A DNA stretch of 64,000 nucleotides from Clavelina lepadiformis. Lineage: Eukaryota; Chordata; Ascidiacea; Aplousobranchia; Clavelinidae. The stretch's first letter is position 1. Each line of letters opens with the position of its first letter. Both the position numbers and the translations under genes were made by a program. The DNA lies in assembly GCF_947623445.1 (NCBI RefSeq), contig NC_135244.1:18166860-18230859 (forward strand), given 5' to 3'. The notes under the pieces are model-generated. The model saw nothing but the letters and a program-made list of their open reading frames with translations. It made no database searches and had not been told where the DNA came from. This document shows, in pieces, positions 10,262 to 22,970 of this stretch.

Positions 10262-13200
10262 CTAATTAATACCAGTACATATAAGCGGACCAAGAGTGTG
10301 CCAAGCCTTTTCGGAGTCATCCCCATTGTCACCAAAGAGCAAGCCAGTAACCGGCAGGTCCGGCTTGTGAGTTAGGTCACCATCGTCGACGTACTGCTGA
10401 GAGGTACTGCCGTTGTCACAGTTGCATGACCTGCTACTAGTTGCACACGTTCCTAGCAAAAATATTTCGAAAAAGTTAAGTATGGACAGTTGAGCATTAT
10501 GACGGCTTTATTTATAAGCCAGTTTTTCTTTGGACAAAGTTGTTTATGAAATTTCGCATCGAGAACATCTACACTCTACACTCTACAGTATACGTCATAT
10601 TGGCTTCAGGTCTGTCAAACCGCTTAGCAATGCAAAAACGATCGAATTAGATGTAAGCAACCTTTTGACACTTCCGCTTGTCATATTAAGATGGTTGCAA
10701 TGTAGCTCTAGCGTTTCAGAGAAAAAAGAGAATTGCAAGCTTTTTTAATATTTTTGCCAATTACAAAACGTTCGGCGGTCGAATTACAAATAATGTGAAC
10801 TCGGTGTGTAATTTGTGTAAGGTTTTCACACCGAAGCACTCAAAACAGGACACTTTTCATTTCTTTTTCATTCACAGAACAAGACACTTTTCAGATAAAG
10901 CAATTTATTTTTGTCGTTTGTTTATGTTTTTATAGCGATGCGCTTTGTTGTTGTTGTTGTTGTTATAATTGAGTATGATGCGGCCAAACGTAGCTTCGTT
11001 GCATCTGTGAAACGAGGGAAAACTACAAGTCCTCTTAAAAAAGAATTGCTCTTACGAACGCAGGCTAATTCACAAACAAATGATTATCAAATTATGGCAC
11101 GCCAATTCATGACTTTCAAAACCTCTTCTCAAAAACTTATATACCTGTCAGACCGCAGGCGCAGCCTATTTCATCCGGTGTCACTCCACCCCAATATGTT
11201 TTAGCAGTTGCGTTGCGCGATACCCAAGCTGCAATTGATGGGTTTCGATTTAAGAACGGTTGAACTCCAAGACATCGGAGCTAAGCGGTTAAAACAACAT
11301 TTTGAAACTACAAATACAGTATTAAGGAAGCAATAGATCAATTCTGGGACAATGTATACGTCATGACAGCACAATAAGCTTAGCATGTCAGAGTGTGGCA
11401 ATTTGCACCAATTTTACGTTTGTTAACATATTTTTGTACATGACGGTCCTGTTACCATTAAGGCGGACATGGACGACAAAAAATAACGAAGCATTAAAGA
11501 TAGCATTATATATTTTAAAGAATTACCTTTATGAATTGACGACAACTGGTAGATACATCTACCAATGCAGCTACTTGGTCAATGCTTAGCTGGTAATCAA
11601 CTTTTCGATTGTAACATCGGCTTGGTTCGCATTTTGAAATTGTGATTTCTGTCTCAGAATCATGATGGACAATGGTTTCTGAAAGTTTTACAAGTAAAAT
11701 TTAATCCGGCATTTTAGCATCTTGAAAAAGAATGCTTTCAGGTCTGTGCTCGCAAGTAATCAAAATCAACACATTTTCAAAATAGCCAAGTGTGTTCAAT
11801 AATAGTTCTACGTATAGCAATAGTTCTAGTTCTACGTATAATAGTTCTACTTATGTATAGCAATGACAGCCTTACTACTACATATTAGTATAAATCCTTT
11901 CACCGGGATATTTACCAACAACTATTCTTTAATTTAAGGCCAACTTGATTTTGAACTTGCCCATCACACTAGAAAGTAATGATGAGATTGTTAGCACGTT
12001 TTTAGCTTACCTGCTACGCCATTGCTGAAATCACAAGATACAGAAAATGGCAGCACCCGAAACGGGTTGGGAGATATAATGTAACGCCCAGACGCTGTAT
12101 GAGCAGTTTCGTTGACTTCAGCGCACGACCTGGGGATTGCTTGATTATCTAAAAATAAATTTGCCCTAAGAAAAGAAATTGCGTGATTGGAGTTATGTGA
12201 CATGTCTGATATGGCATATGAAATAGGGGAACATGAAAATATGAAATGTCAGAAATATTTTTGACAAGGAAATACATATGACTCTTTAAACGCTACGACC
12301 ATTATGAGTTTTTAATGAACAGCATTTTTGTGCACCGCTGAATATCCCGCCACGTTAAATCATATAGCAATAACTTATAATGCCGAATGCAATGCTATGA
12401 TAAAAATTTAAGTAGAATAGGCTATAGAGAATTTTAATTCCACCTAGTCTTTGTCGTAATTCAGCAACTTCTTGTTTCAATAAACTGAGCTCATTTTCTA
12501 TTTCTTCATTTGTTCCAGGCTCTCCCTTTACATAAGGTTACAAATGATATTTCTCAGTAAATGAACATCCCAAATCATCCACCGTCTGTATACCCTACCA
12601 TACATTTAATCTTTACTTCACCCCGTTAACTGTTAGTTAATGGCATGAACACTGAATGCGTTCTTTGAGTGGAAAAGAATTTGAGACAAATGTTTAGTGC
12701 AAAAATCAATGCTATGCATCTTTGTCTTGGAAAATTGTACCTTTGTAATTGCATTGTTCGCTAAATAAGCATTTTTGAATAAGCCTACTCTTCTTTAATC
12801 ATTGATGCAGGGTGTGTCTTTTGCCACCATCTGAATACGCTTGTTTTAAATACTGCAGAAAGAGGGTTAAGTTGTGTCCCTGAAACAGAATTTGTGCGAC
12901 CCACACACCCCAACAAAGAATTGGTTTGCTTCGGCACTGTTGGGATGTAACCGGTAGAGGCGAAAAGATGTGTTTTTTGCACCAAATATCTTCTAATGTT
13001 TGTGTTATTTTTTGACAAAAATTAGGCCCAATTAAACAAATCTAGACCGCAACAATAGGGCCTACCTCACCAGCTCTTTACTCCAGGCTAATACGTCCTA
13101 TACCTGTGATCCCTTGTCGCCTTTTGGTCCAGCTTTTCCACGGTAACTCCCTTTAAAGCTTCCTGATTGGTTGCCGTTTTCTACTCCTGGGAAAAAGCTT

Positions 13201-13334
13201 TCTCCTCCGCAGTGATAGTGGATGTTGGTTACACCCGTGCAGGTTCGATCATCACCTGGCGCTTGACCGTTCACATAAGCAAGAAGATTTGTTACCAAAA
13301 TTAGAGTAAGTCGTTGCATTTTTGAAACAGCCAT
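10262..13334 (-). CDS. Secreted collagen-like protein with CNTNAP-type fibrinogen-like domain (copy 2)
   Basis: Six exons on the minus strand: 13104-13334, 12444-12525, 12011-12148, 11527-11678, 11145-11280 and 10262-10452. All have GT-AG borders with matching phases and give 309 residues without interruption. Order of parts: a signal peptide (MQRLTLILVTNLLAYVNG; a Met five codons upstream is also possible), an N-terminal cysteine motif (CTGVTNIHYHCG), about six Gly-X-Y triplets (GKAGPKGDKGSQGEPG), a heptad-like neck (EIENELSLLKQEVAELRQRL), and a domain of about 205 residues. That domain starts SCAEV and SGRYIISP, then PFSVSCDF, and carries CRQFIK, YWGGV, CACG, CNCD, LPVTGLLFGD and HTLGPLICTG. 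These match the fibrinogen-like domain of contactin-associated proteins. The layout suggests a secreted trimer with three ligand-binding heads. Copy 1 lies directly upstream on the same strand. Confidence 0.85.
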
Positions 13335-14118
13335 ATACCTTCAACCACATCAGAGACTGACAGCATGCACTGTAACGAGTAAGTAAACTGAATATAATTT
13401 AGGGTTTGTTTTGTCATAGGTGTGCTATTAGGCAGCTTTGTACATTAATCTCAACGCTTCTGTTTGATTTGAAACAACTAATTCCTTTTCTTACATAAGC
13501 TAAATCAAAAAAGCAAATTTCACCAGGGTCGGTTTGCATGGTTAAACCAGAAATATATTTCACCTATATAGCCTACCGCTATAGTGGTCGTATTGACCCA
13601 GTGGTTGTTTGCCTCTATACTGACCGCTGCTTGAAGTGCTGATCAAGGGTTGTTGTAAACGCTAATTCTTTTCTTACATAGGTTTAAAACAGCTGGTTAA
13701 ATTTAAGAAAGGAAGTCCCATTGAACCACGCACTTCTCATAAAAGACTGCAACACAGGGAGTTAAAAGGTTTGCTGATGATACCTTTTAGCAGGAAATGA
13801 GTAACGCTAAACTAATTGTTTTCAAAAAAGGAAAGCAGCAAAACGTGACCGAAAAAACCTGCGTTTGGCTAATGTCTACCTGCACATCAGAAAATTGTAC
13901 CTCACAATGAATGCACCCAGCCAATGAATACTCAATACATTTTGCAAAATGTGCCTTGTAATATAGTTTGTGACACGCTTCAGAAAGTCGTATACAGTAT
14001 ACTGTATTATAGTTATACCGAAGAAAATATGTACAGTATGTATAAATACTATATTAATCGGTTTGACGTGATGATGCAAGAGCCATTTCAAAACTTCGGT
14101 TTAAAAATCATTTAAAAT

Positions 14119-16723
14119 CTATGAACTTCCACTGCAAATCAGTGGACCAAGGGTGTGCCAGCCTCTTTCAGATGTGCCTCCATTGTCGCCGAATTGCAAC
14201 TCGGTAACTGGTAGAGAGTTTCCATCGGTCAAGAAACCTTCATCAACGCGCTGTGCAGTGCCGCCACGATCACAGTTGCAAACGTCATTTTTCCGAGAAC
14301 ACGTTCCTTGGTTAAGTATAACAGCAAACGTAGTTTTTATAAAAAGCATCGCAAGGTGTTTAATATCCATAGGGTGGCAGTACCACGGTACTGTAGAACC
14401 GAATTACTGTACCGCGGTACTTTTTCAGTACAGATACCGGTAAAATACCCAATAACTTTTTTCAAGAAATTTCAGTCCGTCCCGGTACTCGGTAGTTTTT
14501 ACGTAACGGTAGTTTTAACAAGTATGTTTTCAAAAATAAATGTTAATTATTCCTTAATACTAATTTTAGCATCTGTTGATTTTTTCTAATCTAGAAATGT
14601 CAAGTAAAAATTGCAAGCGATTAACGTCACGTATGTTTAGACATTGAGTAACCTTTACCGGGGACGTAGTAGCGGCAAACATTGCATTTGCAACAGCATC
14701 TTTTACAAAAAAAGTAGCGGTACCGACAAAGTACCGAACTACTTTTTTAAAATAGTACCGAAATCGTCGGAACATTTCTTGCCGAGTACCGGTATCGTTA
14801 CCGACGGTACTTTTAAAGTACCGACTGCCCACCTCTGATAATATCTAAAAATTGACGTAGGTCGAAGTATTCTTTTATAAAGGTTAACGAGCAATTCAAA
14901 TAAGTGAACTAAAACTTGGCGAATTTATTGACTTGTGATAACGCTTTGGTGTGTTAAAGTATTTTCATTTTATGAAAACTCTGATGACAATAACCACTTC
15001 AAAATGAAAAAAATGGTACCTACCTGTTATTCCACAAGCGCAATAACCTTCCTGATCTGATCCGCCCCAGTTGCGCATTGCGGTACCGTCACGTGAGATC
15101 CACGTTGCTTGTGATGGGTTGAGGTACAAATGCGGCTCAACCCCAATGCAACGAAGCTGTGTTTAAATTATGCGGGGTTGCTGGTATGGCAAAGGAGATT
15201 AAACAATGTAAATCTACGCTAAGAAATCGAATTTATAACTGCTCCTGTGAATGGTACCTGCAATGAAACCATGAGGAAAAAGATCGTCTCATCACAACAC
15301 ATAACATAAAAAACGACAGATATAATACTTTTATGAATTGTTTGCACTCCGATGACGCTCTTATCAATGCAAAAATTTGATGTAGTGTTTGTGGGTATCT
15401 TATTTTACGTTTGTAACATCTTGCAGGTTCGCACTTTCCAATGGCAATCTCGTTCGTGGAGTCATGCTCGACCACCGTTTCTTGAGAATCGAGAGAAAGA
15501 GAATTAATTTACCATAGTCTACTGTCATTGGTCGGTTTTAGGTTAATATTTAAGAAAATGAATAAAAGCAATATTGTTATATATGTTATATATTATGTTA
15601 TATATTATTAAAAGTATTATTGGAGAAGAAAAGTGGATAATCTGCGTTTCAATAATAGTTATACCTGCTCGTTCTCCAGAAAAGTTACAAAATACTGAAA
15701 ACGGTGGAATTCTTTCAGAATCAGGTGATATCACATAAATCCCACTTTCTCGCCTAGATTCACTGACCTCGGCACAGGTTCTAGCAAACGACTGTCGATC
15801 TGAAAAAAGATATTGTTTTTTTATAAGTTTCATTTTAAGTGTCCGTTTTCAGTTATTTTCGAAAAAGCATTTCTCCTGAATTCTGTAAGTAACCTTGAAA
15901 AACCCGAAACAATATTTTTCCTAAATTACATTTGGAAAAAACGTTTTGCATTTCACATCGATTTATTTTTAGCATGAAACAATTTTTATGTATTTTCAGA
16001 ACGCATGAAGGAATGTCAACTTGTCGTTATCAAGAATGCTGGCGCTAATACTTAATAAGTCACGAATGTTTTGTATAACAAGCACTGTGGTAACAAGAAA
16101 TAGATAATGTAAAGATCCTTACCTATTTTTTGGCTCAAAGCAGACACCTGACTTCTAAGATTTTGTAATTCCCGCAGTATGTCCTCGTTAGTGCCCGGTT
16201 CACCCTAAAACACAAGAAGAGCCAATAAGTGCTTTTAACTGCGTGAATTGACATTAATTAAAATATTTTCCTCCCAAGTGGTGATAAAAAATTTATTTTA
16301 TTTATTAACACTCTTCGATTACAATACTATCGCAAAAATTGTGGCATTTTACGTTTGCAACATTTTACACTACTTCACTGTTCTATTAAAAAGATCTAGG
16401 TTGGTCAAACACATGAATATTATACTACAAGTAATCACTAGTTAGTATAGCAAATGATACATTTAAATTATTGATATAAGTTGACTAACTTTAAGCCCTT
16501 TCTCCCCTTTAAAGCCTCGAACTCCAGATTTTCCAGGTCGGCCCTGCTGAGAATTTGAAAACCTTTCTTCAGATCTACGATTTTCATCAACGAAGTCATT
16601 GGAGCCACAATGATAGTGAATATTGGTTGGACCGGAACACCTCATCATATCTGATTGAGGTTGACCAGTTGCGGTGTTAAACAGCAGAAATATAAAACAA
16701 GCTACGATCATTACTTCTGGCAT
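14119..16723 (-). CDS. Secreted collagen-like protein with CNTNAP-type fibrinogen-like domain (copy 1)
   Basis: Six minus-strand exons: 16490-16723, 16123-16204, 15665-15799, 15329-15480, 15024-15156 and 14119-14306. Phases agree throughout and give 307 residues. The signal peptide (MPEVMIVACFIFLLFNTATG) is followed by CSGPTNIHYHCG, about eight Gly-X-Y triplets (GRPGKSGVRGFKGEKG and on), and a coiled-coil neck (ILRELQNLRSQVSALSQKI). The C-terminal domain of about 200 residues has TCAEV, PPFSVFCNF, KCEPARCYKRK, SSECKQFIK, NWGGSD, YCACG, CNCD, GFLTDGNSLPVTELQFGD and LGPLICSG, the pattern of CNTNAP fibrinogen-like domains. Exon borders fall at the same codons as in the copy at 10262-13334, so the two arose by tandem duplication. 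Intron 5 carries a MITE (14371-14837). A soluble pattern-recognition or matrix role is inferred from architecture only. Confidence 0.87.
14371..14837. mobile_element. GTACCG-rich MITE in intron 5
   Basis: The right end reads GTACCGACTGCCCACCTCTG and the left end is a degenerate inverted copy. The interior has many GGTACCG/CGGTACC motifs. A second copy, reversed and partial, lies at 43797-44085, and a lone end-like piece is at 26754. The CAGAGGTGGGCAGT end is typical of hAT-type MITEs. No clean target duplication was seen. Confidence 0.6.
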
Positions 16724-18379
16724 TTTAGATTATCTTCTTTGCAGGTCAAATTTAACACTTCCAAAATCAAATTAATTCTGAAACTTTAGATTCGTTGGAA
16801 CCTTAAGATTCGTTGGCTTTTGTATTTCGCTACAAAAGATTAGAGTACGGTAGGTCACGGATATGCTTCCTCATCCGGCCCGGAAAGCTAGCTTTGAGTA
16901 TCTACAATATTGCTCTAAACATAAAGGCTTGTTTCAGCAGGGGTACTTAAAATGTCTCAATGGCTTCCAGAATAGTCTTTTCTTAATAGCCTCTAAAACG
17001 AAATGTGGATATAGTCATAGCAAACGAAACTGAAACCGAGCAATTGACCAGCGATAATCTTCCCACAATGGATGACAGACTAGCAAGTTCATGTACTGAC
17101 TGGCTTAATCGTAAAGTATTGACTCGTGTCTTTTTCTATAAAATTGTGTGTATGACTTGACCTCAGTCAGCTTTCGTTGATGTTTCAGCATAAAAGTAAA
17201 ACAAATTATTCGTTTTTCTTACAAATTCACCCAAAAATAACTTAAAAATTTAAGTTTTTTGCCTGCAAACGTGTTTGGAGCAGCAAAACGAAGCAAATCT
17301 GCAAAAATTCCAAACGTTGCTTGTTGAAAGAAACAGTATTTTTACTTTCCGTAAGGAATGAGTCAGAATCAAATTTGAATCGAGTCACTTCTACCTTGAC
17401 TTGTGACTTGAGATTAACGACTTGGTTACGGCTCTGCTGACTGCGTTAAATATATGCATGATACTTGGTTCTTCAGATTGGGTTGATGAGTGATTGAATC
17501 AAAAAGCTTATTTACCTTTAATATGTAATTAAGTGCTTTATAGCCTTGCCCAAAGTCACAACATATCCCTTTGGTTTTAAAGCAAAAAACGTTGTTATTA
17601 AACAAACCCACGTTATATCTGACATGATCCTTCCCTAACTAAAGCCTAAACTTCAAAAATTGAATTATTTTTGTTTCAAGGTACGTTCATTTTTAACTTT
17701 TCAGTGCAATATAAGTTTAAGATTAAAAAAACGCAAGGGCATTCCTCATTAATTACCATACTGCAAGTGTACGACACAGAAAACCATACACGTGAATGCA
17801 AAAACGGAGAGTCAAATAACTGACATTCGTAGGCTATAAAACAGCAGTAATCTAACCGAAAAGGTAACGTTCTAGACTGGAAAAGACAAAGAAAGAAAAA
17901 TTTGGCTCAGATCGATGTATGATTGTACTGTAATTCTACGTGTTGTAATCAAAATGCCCTTTTTACGTCATGTAGCCTACATTTATTCGTTACTTTACCA
18001 CTACGACGACTTAATTAAATGCCGATCTTAACATCTGCGCAAACGAAATTGTAAGTTGTTATAAGCAGAAATGTTATCACGTTAACGCCAGTATTTGCTT
18101 TTCTTCAACTTGAATATTTAAGTTGCAGAAGTCTTGCTATAGGCTTAGCTTACAGGTTTACTTCACTAGGAAAACGTCTCCTTCTTTCTCAAAGCTATTA
18201 TGGTTCAATGAACGCCACCAACAAAACCAAGAACTTGTTATTGTGATTTCCGGTATTGCGCCTCGGGCCAGGAAGCTCTGTATTGATAGTACTTAAAGTT
18301 ACGAGCAAGTCCAAATCAAGTTGACTTCAAATAAAAGAGTTGTCAAGAAATAGGCTATGCAGGAAAAAGAATTTTCTAA
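16724..18379. other. No gene recognised; hAT-like end at 17380-17436
   Basis: No supported exon. GACTTGGTTACGGCTCTG at 17419-17436 is the inverse of the end at 22971 (CAGGGCCGTAACCAAGTC), so a hAT-like element ends here. Its other end was not found. Confidence 0.4.
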
Positions 18380-18381
18380 TA

Positions 18382-18988
18382 CAGTCGAATCCGCTTAATT
18401 CGGACACCGGATAACCCGGACAATCGCTTTATTCGGCCAAAATGCTCGGGAACGGAACAAAAGTAAAAATTGAACGTAAAAAAACTCCCGTTAATTCGGA
18501 CAATTCTCCGCATAATTCGGACACAGGTTGGCAATTCCTATCGTTAGGCTATGACACAATAAACAGTACTTTGTTCGTTTTAGCACAAGATGCAATTGCA
18601 TAATGAGTGATTATGGTGAAACGATGACGATCGATGCAGTAACAATCGACAATGAACTCATATAAAGCCGTGCGAGCTTCATAGTCGCTTTTACTTCGGT
18701 ACAGTTGCGTCCATCTTGTAGAACAGACTGGTACAGAAAAGTTTAACAGAAAAAGTGAAATTGCTCACTAAAGTAAACGAAGGAAAAAACAAAGACGCTT
18801 CCTTGACAGTTCGACAGTTAGTTGCGTTGGTGGGGATATCAAAAAGTACTTTGTAAGATTGGCAGAAAAATGAGGCAAAACTGCGTGAACAACATGAGGA
18901 GGCTATGCTTCGTGGACGAGGTTTAAAGAGGAAGCGGCTTAGAATGGGCAAAGAAGCGAACGTTGAGTTGTTAGTTGAGTTGTTGAAT
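18382..18988 (+). mobile_element. Truncated Tigger/pogo-type DNA transposon
   Basis: It starts with TA then CAGTCGAATCCGCTTAATTC, the inverted repeat also seen at 32098-32711, followed by more copies of TTAATTCGGACA. From about 18735 the plus strand reads like the start of a pogo transposase (VKLLTKVNEGKNKDASLTV, then RQLVALVGISKSTL, then DWQKNEAKLREQHEEAML), interrupted by a stop after STL. The element breaks off where the repeat at 18989 begins, so the catalytic part and the right end are missing. Confidence 0.65.
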
Positions 18989-19439
18989 CGTTAGGAAAAC
19001 GACCTTCATTGTAACTACTGCTGACTCTAGTTTAGCATTGTCGGGAAACTAGATCATCATTTTTAACAAAAGTCAGTAAATTTATAAGTAATATTGTATT
19101 CAGGTTTGCCATTGTTGGTATTCGTGTTCGCCACAATTTTCCATAAAGGCGTTATTCGGCGAATCTATTCGGGTTTGGGTTCGTATCCTATCCCTAGTAC
19201 TTACAATGAAGGTCGTTTTCCTAACAATTTTGCTTTTTCAATCGTTTTTTAAACACTATTTTTCGAAAGAAAGCGATTTGTTTATCGATTTCGTCATTTT
19301 ACAAGCAAGACTTGACAACTTTTGGATGAAATTTTATTGTTTGGTTCTAATGCGAATAGATTCGGGATTCGTTCGTGTCGACCTTCATGATATTCGGGTT
19401 CGCACGAACTCGAGTAATCTTTTTCGCAGCACATCCCTA
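18989..19439. mobile_element. Two head-to-head pieces of a TTCGGGTTCG-type MITE
   Basis: Positions 18989-19200 match the right half of the element at 44945-45374, and 19201-19439 match its left half in reverse. The inner ends GTTAGGAAAACGACCTTC and GAAGGTCGTTTTCCTAAC are inverted. One half was therefore flipped, or two broken copies sit head to head. The apparent reading frame from 19206 lies within this repeat and is not a gene. Confidence 0.6.
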
Positions 19440-19479
19440 ATCTATACCCACAAAACAATATATACAAACTTTTTGTACT

Positions 19480-19660
19480 TCAAGGTACAAAAAATAGCGG
19501 TGCAACCGAAATCTTCTGATAAGAGTGATGGTTTATTAAAAAGCAGCTTTTTGTCAACTTTGTTGTACCTGCGCGTTACCGCTCTCCCAATTTGAAACCA
19601 GGAAACTACATTTCGTGACGTCAAAATGTTCTGTGAAATACAATTCATGGAATAAATCAA
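19480..19660. repeat. Interspersed repeat, copy 1
   Basis: The sequence ending in TTTGAAACCAGGAAACTACATTTCGTG is related to 22570-22760 (TTTGAAACCAGGAGTCCTCATTTCGTG). The two are in the same orientation and clearly diverged. Class unknown. Confidence 0.5.
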
Positions 19661-20554
19661 ACGAATGTCGTTTTTCCTGTCTCATGTAGGGTGGTAAACA
19701 GCAAATGTAAACCGAGGAACAGCTTCTTCAATTACTTCACCTTAAGTAAAATAAAGGTTGTCAGAAAGAACACCGGATAATTGTTAGTAAGTTGTTTTAC
19801 ACGTTAAGCAATTATTGATGAAAAATTATGGCAAAATTGCTACAGTACTACAGTATAGTAGTGCTCTGTGCTCTACATAGTTACGACGTCACAGTGTGAA
19901 ATTATGTCTAATTTAAGTACAGTACAGTATTGCATGGTATCAGTGACTTGTTTAGTAAGTGGTAGACTAGAATACTAGCTTGCCTGACTAACGGTTTTTG
20001 TTTGGATATGACCTCGTGGTTAGGCGATTCGTTCCAGGTGATTGATATTTTCAGCATAAAGATGTCACTAATGGCAGTACGTGTACCAACAAAGTTCACG
20101 GCAAATATCTGCAGGCTACTGATTAGACTTGCGCCAACAGCCAAGACTGACGCCATTGAGCTGTAGCGTAGCATGTACACATTCACCAGTATAAATGCAC
20201 CAACTGTAAGTTTGGTTATACCTAACTAACGCAAGATGTTGTTCTCGTTACGCATAAACTATATCTGTTTCTTGTCTCTTCTTGCTTTTAACGTCTTAAC
20301 CAGCAAATATTGCCATATTGAAAAATGCCTTGTTGGATTTCGCGTTTAGGCCTACATACTCACAACTCTTTTTTAGTTTAAGGTCAATCTATTTTCGCAG
20401 TTTTGCCTTTCCCTATAGAAAGTCCACTTTTTTAATTAAAATAAACTAAGATACCTTCTTATGCCTACCTAAATCACCATTCCTATTTACCAACAATTTA
20501 CTTACCCTTTGTTAAAACTTCGTTTATTTTCCGTTGTTGATGGATATTTGAACA
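19661..20554. other. No gene recognised
   Basis: No supported exon or repeat boundary in this stretch. Confidence 0.35.
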
Positions 20555-20562
20555 GGCTAAAG

Positions 20563-20942
20563 CAGGGGTTCTTAACCTTTTTCTTTTCATTACCCACTTC
20601 CGCTACTTAATAAACCTATATTCCCCACATACTTTTAAAACTGACTGAAAAATCAAAATGAATCCTAGTGACCTGTGTGACATATCCCAAAGCACAATGG
20701 TATTTAACAAAAAGAACAATTTCAATGAGAAGAATAGCATTAAAGAACGTTTACGTAGTTTCAAACAACGTCAATGCGATTTTTGTTCTTGCTTTTCAGC
20801 GACGATCGAGTCAATGTCAGGCTCTATTTTTGAGATTGCACAACGCAAATCTGATTCCAGATTTAACATTGTGTTTCGTTACCCACTTGAAATCCTCAAA
20901 TTCCCCACTAATGGGTAATTACCCACAGGTTAAGAACCCCTG
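20563..20942. mobile_element. hAT-type MITE (380 bp) with perfect 8-bp TSD
   Basis: Terminal inverted repeats CAGGGGTTCTTAACC and GGTTAAGAACCCCTG are flanked by an identical 8-bp duplication, GGCTAAAG (20555-20562 and 20943-20950). It is non-coding. The ends match the diverged element at 32034-32952. Confidence 0.9.
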
Positions 20943-20950
20943 GGCTAAAG

Positions 20951-21749
20951 GAAAAAGATCTAGCTACATATGATGCTATACAAAAGGATTTTGTACCAAA
21001 AACTTTGCAATTGCGCATTTGCTGCTGTTTCATTACCACAAAAGTATCCATAACAGAACAATTAAAAAGACAGATTTAACTGCAGTAAGCAAATTTGCTG
21101 TTTAATGAGTAGTCTACTCTTATAGGCCTAACCATGACAAATTTTACGTCATTGAATAAACTGTTTACGTCTCGTATGACGACTACGTGTTTCGTTAACC
21201 ATACAAAAACAAAAACGCTCAAGCATACTGTTGGGACCCTCCCGATTCATTTTGCGCATAAGATACAAAAAAAGTAAACATTACCGTTTGCTTTTGTATG
21301 CTATAGTGAATGACTGAAAGTTAGGTCCTTACCCAACTCCAACAGAAATGGTATTCCATCTGGTACAACTGAAGTAATACAAGAAGAGTGAAGTCGCTGC
21401 CTTTGAATGCCATATACTCATATAGGCTTACCGCGTCACATACAGGATTACAGGCTCTAATTTTTCTTGAAAATGGGAATGTATTACGCTATTGAGACGT
21501 GAATTGAAGAAAGTCATGTTATCGTTGCTGGGGATACCCCCTGTAGGCCGTGTAAGACATAACTTATGGTCGTTTCTTTGAGAATTGTCTATTTGGAAAG
21601 CCCCCGTTTACGGTATTTTGCTCACAATGTATAAAATTGCTACAATAAAAGTTCCTATTGCTATTCGGTAAAATATGCTAACAATAATACATAACTTATA
21701 AAACTAAAAAAAAATTTACGTCACATAGTTTCCTGACGAAGAAGATGTT
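20951..21749. other. No gene recognised
   Basis: Sequence 3' of the damaged sulfotransferase-like gene A; no further exon seen. Confidence 0.35.
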
Positions 21750-22569
21750 TTAAAATATTCTATAAAAGACAAAGGCAAATAAACCAGTTAATAAACCGAA
21801 GGCAACAAATAATTCTCTTTTCATTTGCATTGCAACGGGGTGCGTCATCATAACTTTATCAACAATAGCCCCGTCCGCATTTTCGTGTGGAAATGGTTTA
21901 TCCGGAATATTTTTTCCGAGAAAATGGCAAAGTGGTTCCCAGCCTTCTTTGACGTTGTAAACTAAGAGCTTATCCTTCGGAGCATTCTAAATATATTACA
22001 GTTTTAAAACTTATTGGATTTCAGTACAACTACTGTGTATATGCCGCCTATGATCAAAACAATGCAGAAAAAGTGCATGATTAACCTAGTGTAGTGGCTT
22101 GCAAGGTTATTGTCATATTTTTCACTTTTGTCTTAGTTTTCAATGTCGCTAAATCGCAAACACGATAATTTAGATTAGCTTAAAAATTTCCTGTTCTTAC
22201 TTGTAGACAGTAGGCTTGGTGTTGTCTGAAATTCCTTTTCATGAGCATTTCGTTAGCAGGCTTGATCGTGAACATACTTGTCTGGTAGCTTCCAGTGATT
22301 ACGCAACCTGTTACAAGGAAGTTGCTCGGTGATCACTGTATAGCATCAACTATGCTTTGTCTGGCATGGCAACAAAATTCAAGTATCGGAAAACAACGAT
22401 AGGTACAAAACAAGAAGCTGCTGGTAATAACTTGGTCTTGTAGAGTTGCATAACAGTTTTTTTTATATATAAAAATATGGATTGACTGTAACAACCATCG
22501 GCCTAACTTATTAAATTTGTTTATCTTGACAATGTAACTTATAATAATATAGTCAACGTCACCAAAGAA

Positions 22570-22760
22570 ACGACATTTTATGCAAAAATGGCCATATTTT
22601 ACCAAAGTCATGGTTAAAAGCAGCAAATCTTCTTCCAATGGGAGTGATGGTTTTAAATATCTGAAAGGCGAGCTTTTGGCGAATTTGTTCAATTTGCGCT
22701 TTCCAACTTTGAAACCAGGAGTCCTCATTTCGTGTTGTCAGTATGATCTATGAAAAATAA
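22570..22760. repeat. Interspersed repeat, copy 2
   Basis: Related to 19480-19660 over its whole length. It lies in the gap where exon 2 of gene A should be. Confidence 0.5.
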
Positions 22761-22970
22761 ATCACATAAGTGTCACTCTTTTTCTTGAAAATTATGCATT
22801 AAAAGTTTAGTTTCAGTATAACATGAAGTGGCACTAGACCCAACGTTTGTAGGAAAGTTTTTCAAAAACACATGACGCTTTGTAACATAGGCTACAAGAA
22901 ATATTCAGTCTTTTGAATAAGTCGTGAACTTGTTGAATAAATGGTTAGGCTAATACTGTTGTTATTCCTT

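Noticed and set aside
14566-14832. Open frames on both strands
   Set aside because: They fall within the GTACCG-rich MITE in intron 5 of the collagen-like gene.
19206-19595. Open frame beginning MKVVF, like the sulfotransferase starts
   Set aside because: It has no P-loop motif, and the same frame at 44897-45178 lies in a MITE, so it is repeat sequence.
22333-22440. Minus-strand SCFVPIVVFRYLNF as a possible exon 2 of gene A
   Set aside because: It faintly resembles the end of exon 2 (SCFTPIGWKMSRFLQM), but the VRDExSW motif and a fitting acceptor are missing.
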